The notes beneath the pieces were generated by a model that saw only the letters and a list, made by a program, of their open reading frames with translations, was not told where the DNA came from and ran no database searches. A stretch of DNA of 62,099 nucleotides. Origin: CASFRF01 sp031549345 (GTDB taxonomy: Bacteria > Verrucomicrobiota > Lentisphaeria > Victivallales > Victivallaceae). The DNA lies in assembly GCA_031549345.1 (NCBI GenBank), contig JAVBPY010000016.1, forward strand, positions 1-62,099. Direction: 5' to 3'. The position numbers and the translations under genes were made by a program. Of the stretch, positions 9,141-18,024 are shown in pieces; the stretch's first letter is position 1, and every line of letters begins with the position of its first letter.

Positions 9141-10121
9141 TCAACGCCCTCCCTGCGACGCGCACCGTTTTTCGGCAATCACGTCGTCAATGATTCCTTC
9201 CAGCGAACACTCCGGCTCCCAGTTGATCAATGCCCGGATCGCACCCGTATTCGGAGCGCGGTTCATCATATCTTCAAACCCCTTTTCGTAGGCTTTTTCG
9301 TAAGAAACCGATGCGATGGCGGAAGTGCTCCCGGAGCGGGCGATCACCATTTCCGCGAGTTTCCGGATCGAAATACGCCGGGTGCTGCCGATGTTGTAAA
9401 TTTTTCCGTACGATTCGGGTTCCACAGCAAGGGCGGTCAGCGCCCGCACCACGTCGCGCACATGGCAGAAACAACGGGTCTGGTCCCCGGAACCGTACAC
9501 CTCCAACGCTTCGCCGCGCAACGCGCGCTCGACAAAACGCGGCAACACCATGCCATACCGCCCGATCTGACGCGGCCCCACCGTGTTGAAAAAACGCACC
9601 ACCGTCCCCGGGAGCCCGGCGGCACGGTGGTAGGCGGTCACATAAAATTCATCAAGAAGCTTGCTTGCGGCGTACGACCAGCGCGAATGCGTCGGCGGGC
9701 CGATCAAAAGATCGTCGGACTCAGAAAAAAATTCCTTCCCCGACTTCCCGTACACTTCGCTCGTGGAGGCGACAAGGATGCGTATCTTATTTTCCACCGC
9801 GACCTTGAGCACATTTTCCGATCCGCGCACGTTGGTTGTGATGGTCCGCACAGGATCGCGCACGACCAGCTCCACGCCGACCGCCGCCGCAAGGTGGACG
9901 ATTACATCCGCCGTGGCGAGGAGGCCGGAAAACGCGGACGAGGGCTCCACCACATCGTCTTCAACAATGCGGAGCTTTGGATTCTCCATCACCGCCTGGA
10001 GGTTCTCACGCCGCCCGGTGGAAAAATTGTCGATGACGACCACCTCGTGCCCTTGCTTCAACAGCGCTTCGGTCAGGTGGCTCCCGATGAATCCGGCACC
10101 GCCGGTGATTATATAACGCAT
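9141..10121 (-). CDS. NAD-dependent nucleotide-sugar epimerase/dehydratase (extended SDR)
   Basis: 326 aa starting MRYIITGGAGFIGSHL with the Rossmann GGAGFIG motif, catalytic STSEVYG and YAASK (Tyr-x3-Lys), and the substrate-domain segments TVVRFFNTVGPRQIG and YGSGDQTRCFCHVRDVV. These are hallmarks of the UDP-glucose 4-epimerase / UDP-glucuronate decarboxylase group; the exact sugar cannot be told. Start chosen at the ATG with GAAAGGGAA upstream; it lies 13 bases inside pssA. Neighbouring phospholipid genes suggest a role in envelope glycoconjugates. Confidence 0.88.
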   Translation of the reverse strand: MRYIITGGAGFIGSHLTEALLKQGHEVVVIDNFSTGRRENLQAVMENPKLRIVEDDVVEPSSAFSGLLATADVIVHLAAAVGVELVVRDPVRTITTNVRGSENVLKVAVENKIRILVASTSEVYGKSGKEFFSESDDLLIGPPTHSRWSYAASKLLDEFYVTAYHRAAGLPGTVVRFFNTVGPRQIGRYGMVLPRFVERALRGEALEVYGSGDQTRCFCHVRDVVRALTALAVEPESYGKIYNIGSTRRISIRKLAEMVIARSGSTSAIASVSYEKAYEKGFEDMMNRAPNTGAIRALINWEPECSLEGIIDDVIAEKRCASQGGR

Positions 10122-10921
10122 GGATTCCCTTTCTTGCGCGAAAAAGTCAAACGCCAAAGCGCCGTGAACGGTCCGGAAAATACATAAGCGGTAATGACCG
10201 CCACAAGCCCCGGTCCGCGAAATATGGCCACCACAAGAACGAGTGCCAGCGCCACAAGCTGCCGTTTCCATGAACGATGCAGCGATCCCAACCATTTGCC
10301 CACATGGACATAGGGAACGCGGCTTACCATCAGGAGGCCGAGAATGGCCGCATAAATCGGGAGCGCCAGCGCCAGCGAACGCCCTTCCAGCGAGCACGTC
10401 CGGGCGAAAATCACCACGCTGCCGACCGCCGCCGCCGCACCCGGAGAGGGAAGGCCGGAAAATTTGCCGTCGCTCTTTTTCTCCTGGAGCGCATGGACGT
10501 TGTACGTGGCAAGGCGCAACGCGGCGCCGCCGAGGTAGACAGAACAGAGCGCATACACCAAAAGCTCTCCGCCCCACCCGCTGTCACGCAGCGAATGGGT
10601 CATGATTGCGATCAGCGTGGCGGGGGCCACGCCGAAAGTAACCATGTCGGCCAAAGAATCCATTTGCATGCCATGCAAACTTGCCGCATTGAAAATACGC
10701 GCGGCGTACCCGTCGAGCGCATCAAAAACCATCGCGAAAAGGATCAGCCACACGCTCCAAGTGTACACATCCATGGAGTCATAGCCCTTCTCGTACGCGC
10801 GGAGGGTGACGAGAATCGCGGCGAAACCGCACAACGAATTGCAGAGAGTGAGGCTGTTCGGCACCCACTTCAGGCACTGCCTTGATTTGCCCTTGAGCAG
10901 ATCGCGCAGGCGTTTCTTCAT
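10109..10921 (-). CDS. pssA: CDP-diacylglycerol-serine O-phosphatidyltransferase
   Basis: 270 aa integral membrane protein. The CDP-alcohol phosphotransferase signature D-x2-DG-x2-AR-x8-G-x3-D-x3-D is complete, read as FDALDGYAARIF followed by HGMQMDSLADMVTFG. Several hydrophobic helices follow (GSVVIFART, LALPIYAAILGLLMV, ALVLVVAIF). It would make phosphatidylserine from CDP-DAG and serine. Directly downstream of and overlapping psd (ATGA), so the pair encodes both steps to phosphatidylethanolamine. ATG chosen at MKKRLRDLLKG; upstream in-frame codons are antisense to psd. Confidence 0.93.
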   Translation of the reverse strand: MKKRLRDLLKGKSRQCLKWVPNSLTLCNSLCGFAAILVTLRAYEKGYDSMDVYTWSVWLILFAMVFDALDGYAARIFNAASLHGMQMDSLADMVTFGVAPATLIAIMTHSLRDSGWGGELLVYALCSVYLGGAALRLATYNVHALQEKKSDGKFSGLPSPGAAAAVGSVVIFARTCSLEGRSLALALPIYAAILGLLMVSRVPYVHVGKWLGSLHRSWKRQLVALALVLVVAIFRGPGLVAVITAYVFSGPFTALWRLTFSRKKGNPCVI

Positions 10922-11598
10922 GATTTGACCACGGCGAGCACGCTGACTCCACCCTTGACGCGGTCGCCGATTTTGACGCGGACTTCGACGCCTTCGATGG
11001 GCAAATACAATTCCGTGCGCGAGCCGAACTTGATCATCCCGTAGATTTCGCCGCGCCGCAAATTCCGCCCCGGATCCACGGGACAGACAATGCGCCGCGC
11101 GATGGCGCCGGAAATCTGGCGGATTCCCATGGGGAAAGCGACATCGCCCACGCGAGCGGTTCCGGCGATGGTCATCGCCTCGTTGCGGCGGACACAATCC
11201 TCGCTGCGCGCGTCGGCATAAGCGCCGGGGCGGTACACTTTGCTGAGGACGGCCATTTCGGCGGGGGCGCGGTTCACATGCACATCGAACACCGAGAGGA
11301 AAATACCGATCCGCAATGCTTTCCCGGTAAAGGGCGCCTGGTCGAAGTCGACCACTTCGATGTCCCGCACCACGCCGTCGGCGGGGCTGCAAAGCTCGCG
11401 CGGGTCCTCCGGGAGGACACGTTTCGGGTTGCGGAAAAATGCGGCGAGCGCCAGAAAAACAAGGACGACAAACGCGGAAAGCCCCCAGCCCCAGGCGGGA
11501 CAGCACCGGAGCGCAAGATACACCGTCCCGAACAAAAGCGCCACGGAAACGAGAAGTCCAAGCCCCCACTCCCGAAGGCCAAAGCGTGTCAAAGTCAT
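10918..11598 (-). CDS. psd: phosphatidylserine decarboxylase, short (PSD-A) type
   Basis: 226 aa. Pyruvoyl-dependent enzyme; the self-cleavage site is in MIKFGSRTELYLP, where the Gly-Ser replaces the LGST of long-type enzymes, as is usual for the short class. ELCSPADGVV and FLSVFDVHVNRAP are the other family blocks. Two N-terminal membrane helices (LGLLVSVALLFGTVYLAL and GWGLSAFVVLVFLALAAFF). I chose MTLTRFG because GGAGG lies 5 bases upstream of its ATG; two ATGs farther upstream exist. First gene of a five-gene minus-strand operon, divergent from glnS. Confidence 0.92.
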   Translation of the reverse strand: MTLTRFGLREWGLGLLVSVALLFGTVYLALRCCPAWGWGLSAFVVLVFLALAAFFRNPKRVLPEDPRELCSPADGVVRDIEVVDFDQAPFTGKALRIGIFLSVFDVHVNRAPAEMAVLSKVYRPGAYADARSEDCVRRNEAMTIAGTARVGDVAFPMGIRQISGAIARRIVCPVDPGRNLRRGEIYGMIKFGSRTELYLPIEGVEVRVKIGDRVKGGVSVLAVVKS

Positions 11599-11675
11599 CA
11601 GCTCCTCCATAGTAGAAATTGGAGTAATATAATCCGGAATACACCCTTTTACAAGCAATTGCCTCTAAGAGAAGG

Positions 11676-11704
11676 TTGATTTTTTTCCCTTCGCGCGTTA
11701 TCTT
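11676..11704 (+). promoter_or_regulatory. sigma70-like promoter of glnS
   Basis: TTGATT (11676-11681), 17-base spacer, TATCTT (11699-11704), about 45 bases upstream of the glnS ATG. Confidence 0.55.
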
Positions 11705-11749
11705 ATGCAGGACGCATTGGAACAATACAATCAATAGGGAATTGAATTT

Positions 11750-13423
11750 ATGCCGGAAGAATCCACCAAGAACGACTTCATCCGCGAAATCGTTTCCGCC
11801 GACTACGCGGCGGGCAAATACGGCGGCCGCATCGTCACCCGCTTTCCGCCGGAACCGAACGGCTATCTGCACATCGGCCATGCCAAGGCGATCTGCCTGG
11901 ATTACGGCGTCGCGCGGGAATTCGGCGGAACATGCCATTTGCGCATGGACGACACGAACCCGACCAAAGAGAATATGGAGTATGTGGAGTCGATCATCCA
12001 CGATGTGGAGTGGCTCGGCTTCAAAGTAGCCCCGGAAGACCTTTATTACGCGTCCGATTACTTCGAGCAGATGTACGACTGCGCCATCCGCCTGATCGAA
12101 AAAAAGCTCGCTTACGTCTGCAAACTTTCACCGGAGGAGTGGGAAAGTGTGCGCGGCAACTCCACGACGCCGGGAAGCGAGCCCCCCGGACGCGCACAGA
12201 GCGTGGAGGAAAACCTCGACCTTTTCCGCCGGATGCGCGCGGGGGAATTCGAGGACGGCGCCATGGTTCTCCGCGCACGCATCGACATGACTTCGCCGAA
12301 CATTCATATGCGCGACCCCGCGCTGTACCGCATCCGCCGGATTCATCACTTCCGCCAGGGCGACAAGTGGTGCATCTATCCTATGTACGACTTCGCCCAC
12401 TGCCTGGAGGACGCATGCGAAGGAATCACTCATTCGATCTGCACGCTGGAATTCGAAATCCACCGTCCGTTGTACGACTGGGTGTTGGACAATCTCGGTT
12501 TCGATCCGCGTCCGCACCAGTACGAATTTTCACGCTTGAACATATCGTACACGGTGATGAGCAAACGCAAGCTCCTCCAGCTCGTCAAGGAGAACCACGT
12601 CCGCAACTGGGACGATCCGCGGATGCCGACCATCGCCGGGTTCCGCCGGCGCGGCTACACGCCGGAAGCAATCCGCCGTTTCTGCGACATTCTCGGCGTG
12701 ACCAAGTGCAACAGCCTGACCGACCTCGCGCTCCTGGAACACTGCATCCGCGAAGACCTCAACGTATCCGCGCCCCGCTACCTGGCGGTGCTCGATCCCT
12801 TGAAGGTTACACTCCGTAACTATCCGGAAGGGCAGATCGAACTCCTTGAGGGGATCAACAACCCGGAAAACCCGGCAGCGGGAACCCGCCAAATTCCCTT
12901 CGGGCGGACGCTCTACATCGAAAAAAGCGACTTTATGCTCCAGCCCCCCAAGGGGTATTTCCGATTGGCGCCCGGCGCGGAGGTGCGTTTGCGCTACGGT
13001 TACTTCATCCGCTGCGAGGAAGTCGTAACCGACGCCGAAGGCAATGTAACGGAAATCATCGCTTCCTACGATCCGAGCACACGCGGCGGCAGCGCCCCCG
13101 ACGGGCGCAAGGTTAAAGGGACCATCCACTGGGTGGAGGCCACGCGCGCCATTTCCGCCGAAGCACGCTTGTACGAGCGCCTGTTCGCCGTCGAAACGCC
13201 CGGCGCATCCGACGCCGATTTCCTGACCGAGCTGAACCCGGATTCCATGCGCGTTATCGAAATAAAAGGGGAACCCGCACTGGGCGAACTCCCCGCCGGA
13301 ACACGCGTACAGTTCGAACGCCAGGGGTATTTCTGCGTCGACCCGGATTCCACACGGGAACACCGCGTGTTCAACCGGACGGTTACGCTGAAAGACTCCT
13401 GGGCAAAACAGCAGGGCAAATAA
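11750..13423 (+). CDS. glnS: glutaminyl-tRNA synthetase
   Basis: 557 aa class I synthetase. The nucleotide-binding signature FPPEPNGYLHIGHAKAI contains the HIGH motif; the KMSKS equivalent is VMSKRK, the form typical of GlnRS. Full-length anticodon-binding beta-barrels follow (RYGYFIRCEEVV, KGTIHWVEA). Gene content of the window does not show whether a gatCAB pathway is also present. First gene of a plus-strand unit with an AAA ATPase and an ABC permease, 4 and -4 bases apart. Confidence 0.96.
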   Translation: MPEESTKNDFIREIVSADYAAGKYGGRIVTRFPPEPNGYLHIGHAKAICLDYGVAREFGGTCHLRMDDTNPTKENMEYVESIIHDVEWLGFKVAPEDLYYASDYFEQMYDCAIRLIEKKLAYVCKLSPEEWESVRGNSTTPGSEPPGRAQSVEENLDLFRRMRAGEFEDGAMVLRARIDMTSPNIHMRDPALYRIRRIHHFRQGDKWCIYPMYDFAHCLEDACEGITHSICTLEFEIHRPLYDWVLDNLGFDPRPHQYEFSRLNISYTVMSKRKLLQLVKENHVRNWDDPRMPTIAGFRRRGYTPEAIRRFCDILGVTKCNSLTDLALLEHCIREDLNVSAPRYLAVLDPLKVTLRNYPEGQIELLEGINNPENPAAGTRQIPFGRTLYIEKSDFMLQPPKGYFRLAPGAEVRLRYGYFIRCEEVVTDAEGNVTEIIASYDPSTRGGSAPDGRKVKGTIHWVEATRAISAEARLYERLFAVETPGASDADFLTELNPDSMRVIEIKGEPALGELPAGTRVQFERQGYFCVDPDSTREHRVFNRTVTLKDSWAKQQGK

Positions 13424-13427
13424 ATAC

Positions 13428-14738
13428 ATGTGGATGGAAAAGCCGCTCGCCGACGCATGGAATGCAGCGCGGATTCTTTGCATGATCCCCGCGCCGGACG
13501 GCTCCTTGCGCCTGCGCCCGGAGTTGGAGGAGGAGTCGTTGTTCGCCGATTTCCTGCGTCTCCTCCACGCCCAACCCGGCGAAGCGATGCTTCCGGACTA
13601 TGCCAATGCGTTGGGCTGCCGCAGGAATGCGCCGCCCCTGGCCGAAGCACTGGAACGGGGCCTCTTCCTCGCTTTGTGCGCGGCGGGGGTCGACTTCGAC
13701 GCCAAGAACTCAATGCAGTGCGAGGAACGGGATTTTCGCCTGCGCCACGCAGAAACGCTCCTTGACGCGCCGCGCCGCGTCCTTGAGGCGCTCTCCCAAA
13801 ATCCCAACCTCAGCCCCGCGGCGAAGCATTGCCTTGCGGAGGCCGCCGCGCCCTGTGCGGAAGAAGTCGCCGCAAGGCTTCGCCGACGCGATCCCTTCGG
13901 CGGCGGGCGGGCGTACCGTTATTACGCGGGCACGTTCACCCTGACAACGCTCGATACGGTACGTCCCTTGGAACGTTTCTTCGGCTACAGCGGCCTCCGC
14001 CAAAGGTTTGCGGAGCATTTCCGCGACTTTTCCTCCGGTTCCCAGCATATTCCTTTATTGATCTCGAGCCTGCCGGGGCACGGAAAAACGCAGCTTACCC
14101 TTTCTCACGCGCTGGCAATCCCGAATCTCACCTTGATCCTCGCGCCGCCGGAAACGCTCAGCGGCGGGCTGGACAGTCTTTTTGCCCTTCTCGCTCTGCG
14201 CCCGGACAGGAAGTTCGTGGTGTTCTTCGACGACATCGAGCCGGATAAAACCGATTGGTACGGCTTCCGCACCCATGTCGGCGGCGTGTTTTCCCCGCCG
14301 GAACACGTGCTTGTGGTCGTGGCGTCCAACTACTTTTTCCCGCCGAGCATCCTTTCGCGGGGGCGGAGCTTCGTTTTCCCCGTGTTCGACGAAATCCGCT
14401 GCCAGGAGATGGTGGAAGACTTCCTTATTTTGAACGGGATGCGTCATCCGTCGCGTCCGCTCATCGCCATGATCGCCGCCGACTACTGCGAAGCCTTCGG
14501 CCAGAAGCAATTCAGTGAACTGAGCCCGCGCACGCTGATCCGCCACCTCGCGTCCTATGAGCGCAGCCAGGAAAAGCGCCGCCAAATGCTCGAACTTTCC
14601 GCCGCCCCCCTGACGACACGCCCGGACAGCCAACTTTTTCAGGATTTCAACCTCAGTCAAATGCGCCTCCTCTACGGACAGGAACACCTTGACGAACTCC
14701 TGAAGGAAAAACTCCGCGCGTTGGAGAACGGCCTGTGA
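13428..14738 (+). CDS. AAA-type ATPase, DUF815-like
   Basis: 436 aa. Residues 1-190 are a helical N-terminal domain. Walker A is SLPGHGKT at about 214-221 (first Gly of the usual motif replaced by Ser), Walker B is KFVVFFDDIE at about 262-271, sensor-1 Asn in VVVASNYFFPP and Arg residues in SRGRSFVFP. The layout resembles the DUF815 family of AAA proteins, whose function is unknown. The start lies 4 bases after glnS; its stop overlaps the GTG of the permease gene. No membrane segment. A chaperone or remodelling role is possible; nothing in the sequence names a substrate. Confidence 0.65.
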   Translation: MWMEKPLADAWNAARILCMIPAPDGSLRLRPELEEESLFADFLRLLHAQPGEAMLPDYANALGCRRNAPPLAEALERGLFLALCAAGVDFDAKNSMQCEERDFRLRHAETLLDAPRRVLEALSQNPNLSPAAKHCLAEAAAPCAEEVAARLRRRDPFGGGRAYRYYAGTFTLTTLDTVRPLERFFGYSGLRQRFAEHFRDFSSGSQHIPLLISSLPGHGKTQLTLSHALAIPNLTLILAPPETLSGGLDSLFALLALRPDRKFVVFFDDIEPDKTDWYGFRTHVGGVFSPPEHVLVVVASNYFFPPSILSRGRSFVFPVFDEIRCQEMVEDFLILNGMRHPSRPLIAMIAADYCEAFGQKQFSELSPRTLIRHLASYERSQEKRRQMLELSAAPLTTRPDSQLFQDFNLSQMRLLYGQEHLDELLKEKLRALENGL

Positions 14739-15766
14739 TTTTCTACATCATCAAGCGCCTTCTTCTGGCCGCGCTGACGTTGCTGGCGATTTTGCTGGCA
14801 AGTTACGTCCTCCTCCGCCTTGCGCCGGGCGACCCTACGCGCAGCACCATGATCGGCGGAGAAACAAGCTCCAGCGGAGGCGCGTCCCAGGACGCCTCGC
14901 GCGCGGCGTTCGCCCCCAACCGCTCCATGCGCGAAAAATTGCATCTGGACCGGCCGGTTTTGGTCGGCTTCTCCCTCTGGCTGGCCCAAGTCGCGCACGG
15001 CGATTTCGGCGTTTCGGCCTCGGTGGACCCCGGGCGCCCGGTAACGGATCTGATCAAAGACCGTCTCCCCATTACGATCGGTTTGAACCTCTGGGCGATT
15101 TTCCTCACATACCTCCTGGCGATCCCCTTGGGCGTCCGGTCGGCGACAAAGCCGGACGCCTGGGAAGACCGGCTGACGACGATCCTCCTCTTCGCGCTCT
15201 ATTCGCTTCCGGTCATCTGGGTGGGGCTCATGCTGCAAAGTCAGTTTTGCGAAGGGGGGCGCTGGCCTATATTTCCTTTGAAGGGAACCGGAAGCGCCGA
15301 TCCCTTGCGCACGGATACCTGGGAGTACCTTTCCGGCATGTTCAAAGCGTACTTCATTCCGGTCGTCTGCCTGACCTATGCCGGGTTCGCGGGGCTCTCG
15401 CGCTATGCGCGCAACAGCATGCTGGAGGTGCTGCACGAGGACTTCATCCGGACGGCGCGCGCCAAAGGTGTTTCCGAAACAAAGGTGATCTGGAAACACG
15501 CATTGCGCAATGCGCTCATCACGCTCATCACCCTCTTCGCCGGGCTCCTCCCCTCGCTGATCGCCGGGAGTCTTTTGGTGGAGTTCATCTTCAACATCCC
15601 CGGCATGGGGACGCTTTCGATGCTCGCGTTGTCCAGCCGGGATTACCCGCTGCAAATGGCCCTCTTCGCCTTCGCCGGGGCACTGACGCTGGGCGGAATC
15701 CTCCTTGCGGACCTTCTCTACCTTGCCGCCGATCCGCGCATCTCGCTCACAAAGAAGCGCCCTTAA
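14735..15766 (+). CDS. ABC transporter permease, OppB/DppB family (orphan)
   Basis: 343 aa, GTG start overlapping the previous TGA (GTGA). Six membrane helices and the binding-protein-dependent permease EAA-loop ARAKGVSETKVIWKHALRNA, then SLIAGSLLVEFIFNIPGMG, as in peptide/nickel permeases. OppB-type proteins work as heterodimers with OppC plus two ATPases and a binding protein; none of these genes is here. The next gene faces the other way 54 bases on. There is a Ser/Gly/Ala-rich insert after the first helix (GGETSSSGGASQDASRAA). Either partners lie elsewhere or the operon was broken by insertion of the DUF2079 gene. Confidence 0.85.
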   Translation: MIFYIIKRLLLAALTLLAILLASYVLLRLAPGDPTRSTMIGGETSSSGGASQDASRAAFAPNRSMREKLHLDRPVLVGFSLWLAQVAHGDFGVSASVDPGRPVTDLIKDRLPITIGLNLWAIFLTYLLAIPLGVRSATKPDAWEDRLTTILLFALYSLPVIWVGLMLQSQFCEGGRWPIFPLKGTGSADPLRTDTWEYLSGMFKAYFIPVVCLTYAGFAGLSRYARNSMLEVLHEDFIRTARAKGVSETKVIWKHALRNALITLITLFAGLLPSLIAGSLLVEFIFNIPGMGTLSMLALSSRDYPLQMALFAFAGALTLGGILLADLLYLAADPRISLTKKRP

Positions 15767-15820
15767 GAGCTTATCTGCTGATAATGGAAATGCTATGTTT
15801 CCGCAGACAGTTGACAAGCT

Positions 15821-18022
15821 CTAAATCTCTTCCATTTTGCATCCGCCGCTTTGCAATGAGGTCCAGCGGATGGGCAAATCAACCTCAAACCGGAACACAT
15901 CCCCCACTTTAATTTCCTTGGGGGGGACGATCCAGAATGCAAACGGAATATTGAAATATTGGTTTTCTCCGCCATTGGAAAAATAGGAGGCAACGTTGTA
16001 ATACTTATCCAGCGGCGCAAGGACCTTGATCGAGAATTTAATTTTCAAATGCCCTTCCGTATTGCGATCCGGCAACAAACGAACTTCAAAGAACGCACTG
16101 TTTTGTGGAATTTCTATTTTATTCCCTGCTTTAAGCCACTCCTCTTCGGACATTTTGAGCAGCGGATAACTGAATTTCGAGGGAGCATTCCGTTGAAAAA
16201 GATAGAACGCATTGTTGACGGTAAATTTGAACCAGACAAGACCGACATCCTGATTTTTCAGCATTCCATCATGAAATCCGATATCAATTGAACCATATTT
16301 CCCGGCCAAATCATAAAAATAAAAATCCGCATCTTTGTTGGTTTGGTGCATAATTTTAAGCCCGCTTGCGATCATCAACGAAGCGGTATAATGATCGCAA
16401 GCAATGGAAGAAGAAGGCGGCACCATAGAAAGTATTGTATCTTTGAAATGAATTTGACTCTTTCTTGCCCAGAACGACTGGATTGCCGCATGGTTTTTCG
16501 TGTGCAATCCCTGTGCCAATTGCGAATAAGCGCAAATGGAACAGAATAACCCGCCAGCCAGCAAGGCCCAGCCGGTTCTCCCGCCATTGCTTTTCGGCAT
16601 ACCGATGCAGAGTAAGGCAATCCCATGGTTGCGCTTCCCCCGGAATACATACGACACGGCGGCGGCGAACGATAGAATCAACAACAGTGAAATCTCCATC
16701 GTGTGCTGAATGTATAAATTTATATGATCCAATGAATCCGCTTTGCGCAACAGCACGAAGAGAAAGGTAACCGTCCCGCATGCCACCCAAGCCGGCTTGA
16801 CGACAGCCCCCATAAAAACAGGGAGAATGAGCAAAATCAGCAGCATCATTTTCTTCTGCGCCAGCAAGCCCCCCCAAAAATCGCCCGGACGCAGAATGGG
16901 GGACAACGCAATTTCTCCTATGCTTTCGCCCAAATGTCCGAAGGCCCCCATATACATATAGTTGTTGTCTGCACTGAACGAAGGGATGATTACTTTAAGA
17001 CAAAGCAGCAGCCAAAACCCACCCACGAGTGCGTAAACAATGCCGCGCTTCCGATGTCCGCTGAAAAACTGGCATATTCCCCATCCGACCCAGAATGCTC
17101 CGACTGTTTCTTTGATTGTCAATGAAAAAAGAAAAACGAGAAACGCGGCGGATTCTTTTTTCCTTTCGTATAAGCAGCAGAACAATATAAATACCGGAAT
17201 AAAAAAATACACGACATGAAATCCATAAAGAAACGACAAATTGTAGTTGGTGATGGTTGGATACAGCAAATAAACAAGGCTGCAACAAAAGGCAAATACA
17301 GGGGGAAGTTTCCGCAACCGCGCAAAATAAAAAACGAGCACACTGCTTCCGCTAAGAAAGAGCGCTCCCAGCACCATAACTGTGTACGGGGAGGAAAAAA
17401 GCCACATCAAAGGAATAAAAAACGCGAAAAATCCGGGTTGGAAATGCCGGCTGAAAAATATTTCTCCCGGTTTTTCATAATAGTCCATCATAAATTCTCC
17501 GCGGAGAGTATTCATGGCCGCCTCCGCAAATATCCCCCAGTCGTAGAAAAAAAGGTACTGCGTCCGCCAGGCCTTATCGTACACATACACGCTGTAAACC
17601 ATCGAAAGGAGCGCCAGAAGGGAAATCGATGCAAACAAAATACAATGTTTATCCCGCCAAAAAATAAATCGGGGAGGCGGAATCAGAAGGAGAACACGGA
17701 ATAAGCACAAAGAAGTGATCGCAATGACAAGAACCGTCGACTCGATCCGCATGGGAAAAAGAAACAACACCGTCAACAGAAGCCCTGGCAAAAGAGCCCG
17801 GCTTAACATTTTCACCGGACAGATTTTCAGCAACAAAAAAAATACCGTCGCCATGCCGGCCGACGCGGCAACGCCCGCCATGAGGGTTGGCTCCCTGTAA
17901 AACGTAGAGAAATACATCACTTCGGTCGAGGCGCAATTAAAGCACAGCCGGTACAAAAACCAACCGATCAAAGCGCCGGAAGTAAGTATATTAAAACAAT
18001 GTATTGTTTTATTCCCGACCAA
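15821..18022 (-). CDS. DUF2079 multi-pass membrane protein
   Basis: 733 aa. About a dozen hydrophobic helices, with the DUF2079-type segment FFYDWGIFAEAAMNTLRGEF and RHFQPGFFAFFIPLMWLF after it, then a C-terminal soluble domain of about 200 aa. DUF2079 proteins resemble glycosyltransferase-C membrane enzymes; activity unproven. The frame begins at TTG (18020-18022), 2 bases after the M16 peptidase stop, with GGGGAAGAG just upstream; no ATG or GTG is nearby. Composition is clearly less GC-rich than every neighbour (many Phe/Ile/Lys codons ending in A/T), which suggests recent acquisition. It ends facing the orphan permease. Confidence 0.75.
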   Translation of the reverse strand: MVGNKTIHCFNILTSGALIGWFLYRLCFNCASTEVMYFSTFYREPTLMAGVAASAGMATVFFLLLKICPVKMLSRALLPGLLLTVLFLFPMRIESTVLVIAITSLCLFRVLLLIPPPRFIFWRDKHCILFASISLLALLSMVYSVYVYDKAWRTQYLFFYDWGIFAEAAMNTLRGEFMMDYYEKPGEIFFSRHFQPGFFAFFIPLMWLFSSPYTVMVLGALFLSGSSVLVFYFARLRKLPPVFAFCCSLVYLLYPTITNYNLSFLYGFHVVYFFIPVFILFCCLYERKKESAAFLVFLFSLTIKETVGAFWVGWGICQFFSGHRKRGIVYALVGGFWLLLCLKVIIPSFSADNNYMYMGAFGHLGESIGEIALSPILRPGDFWGGLLAQKKMMLLILLILPVFMGAVVKPAWVACGTVTFLFVLLRKADSLDHINLYIQHTMEISLLLILSFAAAVSYVFRGKRNHGIALLCIGMPKSNGGRTGWALLAGGLFCSICAYSQLAQGLHTKNHAAIQSFWARKSQIHFKDTILSMVPPSSSIACDHYTASLMIASGLKIMHQTNKDADFYFYDLAGKYGSIDIGFHDGMLKNQDVGLVWFKFTVNNAFYLFQRNAPSKFSYPLLKMSEEEWLKAGNKIEIPQNSAFFEVRLLPDRNTEGHLKIKFSIKVLAPLDKYYNVASYFSNGGENQYFNIPFAFWIVPPKEIKVGDVFRFEVDLPIRWTSLQSGGCKMEEI

Positions 18023-18024
18023 CG

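Noticed and set aside
8397..10187. 596-codon plus-strand open frame opposite argH and the epimerase
   Set aside because: Antisense shadow; no motif, no ribosome binding site, composition not protein-like.
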